64,000 nt of DNA, taken from positions 14,575 through 78,574 of the forward strand of contig NZ_JAGMUO010000117.1 of the NCBI RefSeq assembly GCF_019049325.1, given 5' to 3'. Positions 8,627 to 17,128 of this stretch are shown here, in pieces. Source of the stretch: Streptomyces sp. AC512_CC834. Its GTDB lineage: Bacteria > Actinomycetota > Actinomycetes > Streptomycetales > Streptomycetaceae. How positions within the stretch are numbered: the first letter of the stretch is position 1; each line of letters opens with the position of its first letter. The notes beneath the pieces were generated by a model. That model made no database searches. It was given only the letters and a program-made list of their open reading frames with translations, and was not told the origin of the DNA. Made by a program: the position numbers and the translations under genes.

Positions 8627-9853
8627 ATGGCGACCCAGCAGCCCGTCCTCGTCCTCGACCCCACCGGCGCCGGTCACCACGCCGAGCACCGTGCCCTGCG
8701 GGAGGGCGGCCCGGCGACACGCGTGGACGTCCTCGGGGTGGAGGCCTGGTCGATCACCGATCCCGCCCTCCTCAAACAGTTGCTCACCAGCCCCGACGTC
8801 TCCAAGGACGCCCGGGCGCACTGGCCCGCCTTCGGCGAGGTGGTCGGCACCTGGCCGCTCGCCCTGTGGGTGGCGGTGGAGAACATGTTCACCGCGTACG
8901 GACCCAATCACCGCAAGCTGCGCCGGCTGGTGGCACCCGCCTTCAGCGCCCGTCGCATCGCCGCGATGCGCCCTGCCGTCGAGGAGATGGTGACCGGGCT
9001 CGTCGACCGCCTCGCGGACCTCCCCGCCGGTGAGCCGGTCGACCTGCGGCAGGAGCTGGCCTACCCGCTGCCCATCGCGGTGATCGGTCACCTCATGGGC
9101 GTGCCCGAGGACCGGCGGGAGGGCTTCCGCGCCCTCGTCGACGGAGTCTTCGACACCACCCTGGACCAGAGCGAGGCACAGGCCAACACCGCCCGCCTGT
9201 ACGGGGTTCTGGACGAGCTGATCGCCGCGAAGGGCGCCACCCCGGGCGACGACATGACGTCCCTGCTCATCGCCGCGCGGGACGACGAGGAGGACGGCGC
9301 CCGCCTCTCCCCCGCGGAGCTGCGCGACACCCTGCTGCTGATGATCAGCGCCGGTTACGAGACCACCGTCAACGTCATCGACCAGGCCGCGCACACCCTG
9401 CTGACCCGCCCCGACCAGCTCGCACTGGTCCGCAAGGGCGAGGTCACCTGGGCGGACGTGGTCGAGGAGACGCTGCGCCACGAACCGGCGGTCAAGCACC
9501 TGCCCCTGCGGTACGCGGTCACCGACGTCGCCCTGCCGGACGGGCGGACCATCGCCCGCGGGGAGGCGATCCTCGCCTCGTACGCCGCCGCCAACCGCCA
9601 CCCGGACTGGCACGAGGACGCCGACACGTTCGACGCGACACGCACGGTCAAGGAGCACCTGGCCTTCGGTCACGGCGTCCACTTCTGCCTGGGCGCGCCG
9701 CTGGCCCGCATGGAGGTGACCCTCGCCCTGGAGAGCCTCTTCGGCCGCTTCCCCGACATACGCCTCGCCGACCCCGCGGAGGAACTGCCGCCCGTGCCCT
9801 CCCTGATCAGCAACGGCCACCAGCGGCTCCCGGTCCTGCTGCACGCCGACTGA
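8627..9853 (+). CDS. CYP154-like cytochrome P450 (last gene of conservon)
   Basis: This 408-residue soluble bacterial P450 has all canonical motifs: the I-helix AGYETT (about 242-247), ExxR within VEETLRHEP (about 280-284), and the haem loop FGHGVHFCLGAP with Cys354. The ATG at 8627 follows AAGGAG and lies 11 bases after the upstream P450, so the two are co-transcribed and probably co-translated. CYP154 enzymes oxidise steroid-like and polyketide-type substrates in vitro. The physiological substrate of conservon P450s is unknown. The pairing of a canonical CYP154 with an ExxR-less CYP157 suggests that the two work together. Confidence 0.92.
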   Translation: MATQQPVLVLDPTGAGHHAEHRALREGGPATRVDVLGVEAWSITDPALLKQLLTSPDVSKDARAHWPAFGEVVGTWPLALWVAVENMFTAYGPNHRKLRRLVAPAFSARRIAAMRPAVEEMVTGLVDRLADLPAGEPVDLRQELAYPLPIAVIGHLMGVPEDRREGFRALVDGVFDTTLDQSEAQANTARLYGVLDELIAAKGATPGDDMTSLLIAARDDEEDGARLSPAELRDTLLLMISAGYETTVNVIDQAAHTLLTRPDQLALVRKGEVTWADVVEETLRHEPAVKHLPLRYAVTDVALPDGRTIARGEAILASYAAANRHPDWHEDADTFDATRTVKEHLAFGHGVHFCLGAPLARMEVTLALESLFGRFPDIRLADPAEELPPVPSLISNGHQRLPVLLHAD

Positions 9854-9893
9854 ACGGCGGGCAGCGGGACACCGGGGGCCGATGGGCCAACGG

Positions 9894-9907
9894 GCCAGCA
9901 GGCTGGC
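9894..9907. terminator. Short hairpin between convergent P450 and AhpD-like genes
   Basis: GCCAGC AG GCTGGC is a perfect six-base-pair inverted repeat in a GC-rich setting between two convergent stop codons (9853 and 9918). There is no T-tract. It could serve both genes, but the support is structural only. Confidence 0.3.
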
Positions 9908-9917
9908 GGGCCGGGCT

Positions 9918-10391
9918 TCAGCCGAACATTCCCGGCTCGTAGTCGCCCGCCGGCTGCTGCGTGATGACGTTCATACGGTTGTACGTGTTGATGATGGCGA
10001 TCAGCCCGACCAGGGCGGTGAGCTGCTCCTCGTCGTAGTGCTCGGCGGCGTTCGCCCAGGCCTCGTCGGTGACACCGCCGCCGGCGTCGGCGATGCGGGT
10101 GCCCTGCTCGGTCAGTTCCAGGGCGGCGCGCTCGGCGTCGGTGAAGACCTTGGCCTCCCGCCAGGCGGCGATCAGGTTCATGCGCAGCGAGGTCTCTCCC
10201 GCCTTCGCCGCGTCCTTGGTGTGCATGTCGAGGCAGAAGCCGCAGCCGTTGATCTGGCTGGCACGGATCTTGACCAGCTCCTGGGTCGCGGCGGGCAGAG
10301 TGGATTCGCCCACGGTCTTGCCCGCGGAGTTGATGTGCCGCAGGAGCTTGCCCGCGAGCGGGTTGGCGAACAGGTTGAGGCGCGCTTCCAT
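9918..10391 (-). CDS. Carboxymuconolactone decarboxylase/AhpD-family protein
   Basis: This 157-residue alkylhydroperoxidase-like protein has the AhpD redox motif as ASQINGCGFCLDMHT, in which the CxxC pair and the following His form the active site that reduces peroxides through a thiol relay. The family is often stress- or redox-linked. An upstream in-frame ATG at 10409 is less likely. The GGAGGA at 10399-10404 sits seven bases before the ATG at 10391 and would lie inside the coding sequence if the longer start were used. It converges on the conservon operon, and no partner gene is adjacent. Confidence 0.92.
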   Translation of the reverse strand: MEARLNLFANPLAGKLLRHINSAGKTVGESTLPAATQELVKIRASQINGCGFCLDMHTKDAAKAGETSLRMNLIAAWREAKVFTDAERAALELTEQGTRIADAGGGVTDEAWANAAEHYDEEQLTALVGLIAIINTYNRMNVITQQPAGDYEPGMFG

Positions 10392-10513
10392 GATGAGTTC
10401 CTCCGTCATTGGTCATTGGTGATTGGTCGCTGGCTGTCGGCCTACACAGCTACGACGGACCGACGGGGGTGGGATGTGACAGGCCGGGCAAGGGCGCGTC
10501 TGTGACCTGCGTC

Positions 10514-11404
10514 TCACCCGTTTGGAGTAGTGCGTTCCATCAGCCGGCCCAGTGCCGCCGTCACGGCGTCCGGGCGTTCGTCCATCACCCAGTGGCCCGC
10601 GTCGTCCAGCATCGTCAGTTCGGCGCGGGGCACGGCCCCGGCCAGCTCGGTCGCGATCGCGGGGCTCAGGTACGGGTCCGCGCGGCCCCAGACGACCGCC
10701 GTCGGGCAGGAGATGCCGGCGAGGCCCCGGCGCAGCTCGGGGCGGGGCGGGGTGCGGTAGTCGCCGAAGTAGTGGAGCAGCCAGCGGCGGCCCTGTGGGG
10801 TGTCCATCCAGCCGACGTAGCCCTCCAGGACGTCGACGTCCAGGTGTCCGGCGCGCACGAGCGGCGCGAAGGAACGGCGGTGGATGGCGGCGTAGGGCAG
10901 GCGCATCGCCGGGCGGCGGAGTACGGGGCTGCGTCCGGCGAGGCCGACCAGGCTGAACGCGGCGTACCAGCGGCGGGTGAACGTGGCCTGCGCGCGGCTG
11001 TTGAGGATCGCCAGCCGGCGCACCCGCCCGGGGTGGGTCTCGGCGAAGCCGAGGGCGAGGAAGCCGCCGTAGTCGTGGCCGACCAGGTTCACCGAGTCCA
11101 GCCCGAGCGCGTCCAGCAGCCGGCCGAGCCGGGCGACCTCCGTGTCGTAGTCGAAGGACAGGTGCAGCGGTCGGTCGGACGCGCCCCAGCCGAGGATGTC
11201 CGGGGCGACGACGCGGTGCCGGACCGACAGAGGTGGGATCTGGTGGCGCCAGCAGCGGTGGTCGGCCGGGTAGCCGTGCAGGAGCAGCACGGGCTCGGCG
11301 TGGGGCGGCCCCGACTCCCAGCAGGCCACGCGGGCGCCGTCCACCCGGACCGACCGGGCGCGGGACCGGTCCGGCCGGTCGGTGCCGGGACTCTGCGTAC
11401 TCAT
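10514..11404 (-). CDS. Alpha/beta hydrolase (haloalkane dehalogenase/epoxide hydrolase-like)
   Basis: This 296-residue alpha/beta hydrolase has the oxyanion HGYPAD (about residue 45) and the nucleophile elbow GHDYGG, in which the nucleophile is Asp rather than Ser. The acid region is WGRADPYLSP and the catalytic His is in DAGHWVMDE. An Asp nucleophile is the signature of the epoxide hydrolase/haloalkane or haloacetate dehalogenase branch. The start at 11404 gives the normal N-terminus and has a weak GGGAGC upstream. The longer open frame to 12013 is an artefact of GC-rich sequence. The substrate is unknown. Confidence 0.88.
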   Translation of the reverse strand: MSTQSPGTDRPDRSRARSVRVDGARVACWESGPPHAEPVLLLHGYPADHRCWRHQIPPLSVRHRVVAPDILGWGASDRPLHLSFDYDTEVARLGRLLDALGLDSVNLVGHDYGGFLALGFAETHPGRVRRLAILNSRAQATFTRRWYAAFSLVGLAGRSPVLRRPAMRLPYAAIHRRSFAPLVRAGHLDVDVLEGYVGWMDTPQGRRWLLHYFGDYRTPPRPELRRGLAGISCPTAVVWGRADPYLSPAIATELAGAVPRAELTMLDDAGHWVMDERPDAVTAALGRLMERTTPNG

Positions 11405-11616
11405 CGGCTTGCTGCTCCCTCGTTTCCCTCGTTCACGTTCCACCTGTCCACCTGACCACCGTCCCCGCTCCTCAACTGGGCGGATACCCCGAGGTGTCGC
11501 GCTCAGGGCACGATGTTCGGCCAATCGGGCGGCGCTCACCCCGGCGCGAGCGCCGTGCCCGGTGAGGATTAGCCTCGGTTCCAGAAGTCGGTGCGGCAGC
11601 AGGAGCAGGAGGCAGC

Positions 11617-11919
11617 ATGGCGAAGGTTCCCAGCTCGGTGGTGGCCGCGGGCGGTCTCGTCGGCGGGTACGGCGTGGCCCGCTGGACGAAGAAGCGGCAG
11701 CTCGGCGGGGTCGTGCTCGCCGTGGCCGGGGCGGCTGCCGCGCAGCAGTGGCGGGAGCGGGCGGGCGGCCGGGCCGCGGGCGCGCTGAGCGCCGCGTACG
11801 TCGCCGGGTTCGCCGGGTCCCACCCGCTGGCCAAGAAGGTGGGCGCCTGGCCCGCCGTGTTCGGTGTCGCCGGTGCGGTGGCGCTGGCCTCGTGGGCGGT
11901 CGCCGACCGGCGGGCCTGA
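11617..11919 (+). CDS. Small membrane protein of unknown function
   Basis: This is a 100-residue hydrophobic protein with three or four possible membrane segments (around 8-20, 28-45, 58-70, 80-95) separated by short basic loops. The start is strongly supported by AGGAGGCAGC immediately upstream. I do not recognise a named family, but the codon bias and ribosome site are those of a real gene. It stands alone between a divergent hydrolase and a convergent VOC gene. Confidence 0.75.
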   Translation: MAKVPSSVVAAGGLVGGYGVARWTKKRQLGGVVLAVAGAAAAQQWRERAGGRAAGALSAAYVAGFAGSHPLAKKVGAWPAVFGVAGAVALASWAVADRRA

Positions 11920-11940
11920 GCACCGCGCGGCCGACGCCGG

Positions 11941-12300
11941 TCAGGACATGTGGGTCAGGACGTTGATCACGCGGCCGTTCGGATCCCGTACGAAGAAGCG
12001 CCGTACGCCCCACTCCTCGTCCTGCGGCTCCCGTACGATCTCGGCGCCCGACGCGACCACCTGGTCGTACACCGCGTCCACGTCCTCGACCTCCACGCTC
12101 AGGTCGGGGACGACGGGCGCGGTGCGTTCCTCGGTGAAGAGGCTGATCTGGGCGGTGGGGTTGGACGGGGAGGCCAGGGTCGTCACCCAGCCCATGTCCA
12201 TGACCTCCTCGAAGCCGAGCAGGCCGTAGAAGTCACGGCTCGTCTGCCACTGCTCCTCGGCCTCGACGTGGATGTTGGGGACGATCCTTCGGATGCTCAT
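11941..12300 (-). CDS. VOC (glyoxalase/bleomycin-resistance fold) protein
   Basis: This 119-residue protein is a single vicinal-oxygen-chelate domain pair. It begins RRIVPNIHVEAEEQWQTSRDFY, with the His that starts the metal site, and ends with RRFFVRDPNGRVINVLTH, the typical F-x-DPxGx second half. The ATG at 12300 is preferred over one at 12318 because GTGAGGAG lies at the correct distance from the inner ATG. Proteins of this size include glyoxalases, ring-cleavage dioxygenase relatives and antibiotic-binding proteins. The substrate is not evident. Confidence 0.88.
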   Translation of the reverse strand: MSIRRIVPNIHVEAEEQWQTSRDFYGLLGFEEVMDMGWVTTLASPSNPTAQISLFTEERTAPVVPDLSVEVEDVDAVYDQVVASGAEIVREPQDEEWGVRRFFVRDPNGRVINVLTHMS

Positions 12301-12330
12301 CGGGGGCTCCTCACCCATTCTCTCGGCTCC

Positions 12331-13809
12331 TCACCGCTCCGCCACCGTCGACAGCGGTTCCGCGATGTCCTCCAGCGAACGGCGTTCCGCCTTGACCGCG
12401 AGGAACGCCGCCACCAGCCCGGCCGCGCACATCAGTCCCGCGCCGATCTGGAAGGCCAGGACAGTGTCGCCGACCACGCCGGACTCCGTCAGGTTCGCGA
12501 AGAGCAGCGGGCCGCTGATACCGCCGGCGGCGGTACCGAGAGCGTAGAAGAAGGCGATGGCCATCGCGCGGGTCTCCATGGGGAAGATCTCGGAGACGGT
12601 CAGGTACGCGCTGGAGGCGCCCGCCGAGGCGAAGAACAGCACCACGCACCAGCAGGCCGTCATCGTGCTGGCCGTCAGCGAGCCGCGGTCGAAGAGCCAG
12701 GCCGTGCCGAAGAGCAGGATGCCGGAGATCAGATAGGTGCTGGAGATCATGATCCGGCGGCCGACCGTGTCGAAGAGGTGGCCGAGGAGCAGCGGGCCGC
12801 AGAAGTTTCCGGCGGCGATGACGGCGAAGTAGTAGCCGGTGCTGCCGGTCGGCACGTCGAAGAACGTGATGAGGATGGTGCCGAAGCCGAAGGTGATGGC
12901 GTTGTAGAGGAAGGCCTGGCCGATGAAGAGGGAGAGGCCGAGGACCGCGCGGCGCGGGTAGCGGCGGAAGACGGTCTTGGCGATCAGGCCGAAGCCGATG
13001 CTCTTGCGCTGGTGGATGGTGATCTCACCGGCCGGTGGCGGCAGTTTCTCGCCCTTCTCCGCCTCGATCTCCCGTTCGACGGAGGAGACGAGTCTGTCGG
13101 CCTTCTCGCCCTGGCCGTGGATGAACTGCCACCGTGGGCTCTCCGGGACGTGCCGCCGCACCAGGAGCACCACCAGGCCCAGGAGCACACCCATGGCGAA
13201 GCTGAGCCGCCAGCCGAGGTCCTTGGCGAAGATGTCGGTGTCCAGCATCACGATGGACAGCAGCGCGCCGCCGATCGCGCCCAGCCAGTAGCTGCCGTTG
13301 ATGATCAGGTCGACCCGGCCCCGGTAGTGGGACGGGATCAGCTCGTCGATCGCGGAGTTGATCGCCGCGTACTCGCCGCCGATGCCGAAGCCGGTGAGGA
13401 AGCGGAAGAGGAAGAACCACCAGGACTCGAAGGAGAGCGCGGTCAGCGCGGTCGCCGCCAGATAGACCACCAGTGTGATCATGAACAGCTTCCGGCGGCC
13501 GTGCCGGTCGGTCAGCCAGCCGAAGAACAGCGCCCCGGAGCACGCGCCCGCCACGTACAGGGCGGCGGCGAGGCCGGTGATCTGGGCCGAGCTGATGTCG
13601 AGGCCGCTGCCGTCCTCGGCGATGCGCCCGGCGACATTGCCGACGATCGTGACCTCGAGGCCGTCCAGGATCCAGACGGTGCCCAGGCCGATGACGATCA
13701 TCCAGTGCCATCGCGACCAGGGCAGCCGGTCCAGACGGGCCGGGACGGCCGTGGTGACGGTACCGGTGGAGGCGGGCACCGAGCCCGACGACGACGCTTC
13801 CGCTGCCAT
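12331..13809 (-). CDS. MFS transporter, sugar-porter/aromatic-acid-like
   Basis: This 492-residue major facilitator protein has twelve predicted membrane segments. The loop 2-3 signature reads GWLTDRHGRRKLF (about 99-111). The PESPRW motif follows helix 6 in RRHVPESPRWQFIHGQ. A duplicate signature, GHLFDTVGRRIM, lies in the second half. This pattern is that of the metabolite:proton symporter/sugar porter group. The substrate is not determinable. GGGAG precedes the ATG. It is followed on the same strand by the VOC gene, with 30 bases between them, so the two may be co-transcribed. Confidence 0.9.
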   Translation of the reverse strand: MAAEASSSGSVPASTGTVTTAVPARLDRLPWSRWHWMIVIGLGTVWILDGLEVTIVGNVAGRIAEDGSGLDISSAQITGLAAALYVAGACSGALFFGWLTDRHGRRKLFMITLVVYLAATALTALSFESWWFFLFRFLTGFGIGGEYAAINSAIDELIPSHYRGRVDLIINGSYWLGAIGGALLSIVMLDTDIFAKDLGWRLSFAMGVLLGLVVLLVRRHVPESPRWQFIHGQGEKADRLVSSVEREIEAEKGEKLPPPAGEITIHQRKSIGFGLIAKTVFRRYPRRAVLGLSLFIGQAFLYNAITFGFGTILITFFDVPTGSTGYYFAVIAAGNFCGPLLLGHLFDTVGRRIMISSTYLISGILLFGTAWLFDRGSLTASTMTACWCVVLFFASAGASSAYLTVSEIFPMETRAMAIAFFYALGTAAGGISGPLLFANLTESGVVGDTVLAFQIGAGLMCAAGLVAAFLAVKAERRSLEDIAEPLSTVAER

Positions 13810-13924
13810 GGCTCCCTCTCCGTCGGGCTCCGCCGAGCGAACGCCTCCCGTGTGCCCGGCACCGGGAGGAACACGCCACCGCGCCGGGAGGCCTGCGAGA
13901 GGCCCGGGGCCCGTCGGACGGGGG

Positions 13925-15349
13925 CTACGCCCCCAGCATGCGGGAGACCGTGTAGATCAGCAGCCCGGCCAGCGAACCGACCACCGTGCCGTTGATGCGG
14001 ATGAACTGGAGGTCGCGGCCGATGTTCGCCTCGATCTTCTTCGTGGTGTGCTCCGCGTCCCAGCTCGCCACCGTGTCCGTGATCAGCGAGGTGATCTCCT
14101 TGCGGTAGGTGGTGACCACGTACACCGCGGCGCCCTCCACCCACCCGTCGACCTTGCCCTGCACCTTGGGGTCGGAGGCCATCCGGGCGCCCAGGGACAG
14201 CAGCGAGGCCCGGACCCGCAGGCGCAGTTCGCTGCGCTCGTCCTCCGCCGCCGAGACGATCATGGATCGTACGGCCGTCCAGGCGGACGCGATCAGATCC
14301 TGGACCTCACCGCGGCCCAGCACCTCGGTCTTCAGCCGCTCCACACGCGCGCGCGTGTCCGTGTCGGACTGGAGGTCGGAGGCGAAGTCGGTGAGGAACC
14401 GGTCGAGGGCGCCGCGCGCGGGGTGGGCGGGCATGTCGCGCATCTCGGTGACGAAGCGCAGCAGCTCCTTGTAGACGCGGTCGCCGATCCGCTTGTCGAC
14501 GAACCGGGGCGTCCACCCGGGTGCCCCGCCCTGTACGGCGTCCATCACGGAGTCGCCGTGCAGGATCAGCCAGTCGTGGGCGCGGGAGACGATCAGGTCG
14601 ACGGCGCGTCTGTGGCCGCCGTCGGCGACGACCCGGTCCAGCATCTTGCCGATGCCGGGGGCGATCTCCTGGGCGTCGGCACGGCGCGTGATCGCCTCGC
14701 CGACCACCGCCTGCACGTCGGAGTCCCGCAGCACGGTGAGGGCGCCGCGCAGGGCGGCGGACAGCTCGGCCGTCACCCGGTCGGCGTGTTCGGGCACGGC
14801 GAGCCAGGCGCCGAGCCGGCTGCCGATGCCGACGGCGCGCAGCCGCTGGCGTACGACGTCCTCGGAGAGGAAGTTCTCGCCGACGAACTCGCCGAGCGAG
14901 ACACCGAGCTGGTCCTTCTTCTTGGGGATGATCGCGGTGTGCGGGATGGGAATGCCGAGCGGGTGCCGGAACAGGGCCGTGACCGCGAACCAGTCGGCGA
15001 GGGCGCCGACCATCCCGGCCTCCGCGGCGGCCGACACATAGCCCGCCCAGGCGCCCGCGCCGCGGTGGGAGGCCCACTCGGCCAGGACGTACACCACGGC
15101 CACGAACAGCAGCATGCCGGTGGCGGTGAGCTTCATACGGCGCACGCCGCGGCGCTTCTCCTCGTCGGCCGGGCTGAAGGAGGTCATCGCGCGGTCGCGG
15201 TACGCCCCCGCGGCGGGAGCACCGGTCCCCGCGCCCTCCGCGGCCCCTCCGGAACCGCCCGCCCCTCCGGAACCGCCGGCACCGCCGGGAAGTTCCGCCT
15301 TCGTGCGTTCCATCCGCTCCACCCGTTCGCTGATCCGTCCCGCACACAT
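13925..15349 (-). CDS. DUF445 membrane protein
   Basis: This is a DUF445-family protein of about 474 residues. A Gly/Ala/Ser-rich N-terminal tail precedes the first membrane segment (MLLFVAVVYVLAEW). The family hallmark AEAGMVGALADWFAVTALFRHPLGIPIPHTAIIPKKKDQLG follows, cited here only by its position near residues 95-135. A second membrane segment is at the C-terminus (LAGLLIYTVSRML). The start is uncertain. The ATG at 15349 has AGGA about seven bases upstream. The ATG at 15313 has GGAG only three bases away. DUF445 proteins are conserved in Streptomyces and have no assigned function. Confidence 0.88.
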   Translation of the reverse strand: MCAGRISERVERMERTKAELPGGAGGSGGAGGSGGAAEGAGTGAPAAGAYRDRAMTSFSPADEEKRRGVRRMKLTATGMLLFVAVVYVLAEWASHRGAGAWAGYVSAAAEAGMVGALADWFAVTALFRHPLGIPIPHTAIIPKKKDQLGVSLGEFVGENFLSEDVVRQRLRAVGIGSRLGAWLAVPEHADRVTAELSAALRGALTVLRDSDVQAVVGEAITRRADAQEIAPGIGKMLDRVVADGGHRRAVDLIVSRAHDWLILHGDSVMDAVQGGAPGWTPRFVDKRIGDRVYKELLRFVTEMRDMPAHPARGALDRFLTDFASDLQSDTDTRARVERLKTEVLGRGEVQDLIASAWTAVRSMIVSAAEDERSELRLRVRASLLSLGARMASDPKVQGKVDGWVEGAAVYVVTTYRKEITSLITDTVASWDAEHTTKKIEANIGRDLQFIRINGTVVGSLAGLLIYTVSRMLGA

Positions 15350-15512
15350 TGTCCCTTCCTGACCGACTCCTGGAACGGAACACAAGTTCCCGGCGTCTGT
15401 CCGGAAGGGGGAACGCCCGGGGCTCCTGCGGCCTTTCCCCGCCCCATGACGCATCATGGGTTCATCGGACCGGAGCCTCGGGGCTCCCCTCGCCCGAGGA
15501 GAACAACACAGC

Positions 15513-16877
15513 ATGACCCGGGGTCGTGACGGAGGTGCGGGGGCGCCTCCCACCAAGCACCGTGCCCTGCTCGCGGCGATCGTCACCCTGATAGTGGCGA
15601 TCTCCGCGGCCATATACGCCGGAGTGTCCGCGGACGGCGGCGGCAGGGACCGCACACCGCTCGCCGGCGGCCGTCTCCCGCGGGGTGACGTCGCCCCCGC
15701 CTCCACGGGCACCTGGGTCGGCGCCTGGGCCACCTCGCCCGCCGCCGCCGAGCCGGGCACCGAGACGACCGGCATGGCGGGCCGCTCCGTGCGCAACGTC
15801 GTGCACACGAGCATCGGCGGCACCAGCGCGCGGATCACCCTGTCCAACCTCTACGGGCAGTCCCCGCTGACCGTCACGCACGCCTCCATCGCCCTGGCCG
15901 CAGGACCCGACACCGCCGCCGCGATCGCCGACACCATGCGCCGGCTGACCTTCGGCGGCAGCGCGCGGGTGATCATCCCGGCGGGCGGACAGGTGATGAG
16001 CGACATCGCCCGCATCGCCGTCCCCTACGGTGCGGACGTCCTGGTCACCACGTACTCCCCCATCCCGTCCGGGCCGGTGACCTACCACCCGCAGGCCCGG
16101 CAGACCAGCTACCTCGCCGACGGCGACCGCACGGCGGGCGTCACCGGCGTCGCCTACACCACGCCGACGCCGTACTGGCGCTACCTGACCGCGCTGGACG
16201 TACTGAGCCACGAGGCCGACGGCACCGTCGTCGCGTTCGGCGACTCGATCACCGACGGCTTCGGGTCCGAGGTCGGCGCCAACCACCGCTGGCCCGACAT
16301 CCTCGCCGGGCGGCTGCACGACGCGGCGGACGCCGGCGAGGACGCGCCCCACTACAGCGTCGTCAACGAGGGCATCAGCGGAAACCGCGTCCTGACCAGC
16401 AGGACGGGGCGGCCCGCCGACAACCCGAGCGCGCTCAGCAGGTTCGAGCGGGACGTACTGAGCCGCACCAACGTCAAGGTCGTCGTCATCGTCCTCGGCG
16501 TGAACGACATCCTGCACAGCCCCGAACTCGCCGACCGCGACGCCATCCTCACCGGCCTGCGCACCCTGGTCGACCAGGCGCACGCCCGGGGACTGAAGGC
16601 CGTCGGCGCGACGATCATGCCGTTCGGCGGCTACGGCGGCTACACGGAGGCCCGGGAGACGATGCGGCAGGAGATCAACGAGGAGATCCGCTCCGGCCGG
16701 GTCTTCGACGCGGTCGTCGACTTCGACAAGGCCCTGCGCGACGCCTACGACCCACGCCGGTTCCGCTCCGACTACGACAGCGGCGACCACCTGCACCCCA
16801 GCGACAAGGGATACGCGCGCATGGGCGAGATCCTCGACCTGGACACACTGAAGGGGGCCGCTCCGATCGCGGCGTAG
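15513..16877 (+). CDS. Secreted/anchored SGNH (GDSL-type) hydrolase
   Basis: This 454-residue protein has an N-terminal membrane anchor or uncleaved signal (about residues 19-37, AAIVTLIVAISAAIYAG) followed by an extracellular SGNH esterase domain. The catalytic blocks are clear: block I FGDSITDG (about 248-255), block III GISGNR, block V SGDHLHPSDKGY with the Asp and His, plus GVNDI between them. A roughly 200-residue N-terminal beta-rich part precedes the catalytic fold, as in two-domain GDSL lipases. GAGGAGAA sits ten bases before the ATG. It probably hydrolyses esters outside the cell, and the substrate is unknown. Confidence 0.92.
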   Translation: MTRGRDGGAGAPPTKHRALLAAIVTLIVAISAAIYAGVSADGGGRDRTPLAGGRLPRGDVAPASTGTWVGAWATSPAAAEPGTETTGMAGRSVRNVVHTSIGGTSARITLSNLYGQSPLTVTHASIALAAGPDTAAAIADTMRRLTFGGSARVIIPAGGQVMSDIARIAVPYGADVLVTTYSPIPSGPVTYHPQARQTSYLADGDRTAGVTGVAYTTPTPYWRYLTALDVLSHEADGTVVAFGDSITDGFGSEVGANHRWPDILAGRLHDAADAGEDAPHYSVVNEGISGNRVLTSRTGRPADNPSALSRFERDVLSRTNVKVVVIVLGVNDILHSPELADRDAILTGLRTLVDQAHARGLKAVGATIMPFGGYGGYTEARETMRQEINEEIRSGRVFDAVVDFDKALRDAYDPRRFRSDYDSGDHLHPSDKGYARMGEILDLDTLKGAAPIAA

Positions 16878-16926
16878 GGGCCGGCGGGACTCAACGGGGC
16901 CCGGCGGAACCCGGCGGGACCGGCGA

Positions 16927-17015
16927 GAACGACCTCGCCCGGCTCAACCCTCGCCGCGCCTGCGGCGGTCCCGGTCCTCCCGGCGCAGTTCGCGCTACTC
17001 GCGGCGCTCGTCGCT
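16927..17015. repeat. Decayed duplicate of the 3' end of the DUF1707 gene
   Basis: This segment repeats 17112-17200, the 3' end and trailer of the following DUF1707 gene, with an offset of 185 bases and a handful of mismatches. Both copies begin GAACGACCTCGCC and continue through the same Arg/Glu-rich coding stretch. The bases between the copies are degenerate GGACC-GGCGG repeats. It appears to be a tandem duplication that left a non-coding remnant. Confidence 0.7.
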
Positions 17016-17128
17016 GCGCCCATCGAGGCGCAGGGGCCGGCGGGACCCTGCGGGACCGGCGGAAGCCGACCTGGACCGGCAGGACCCGGCAGGACCCGGC
17101 TGGACCGGCGGGAACGACCTCGCCCCGC

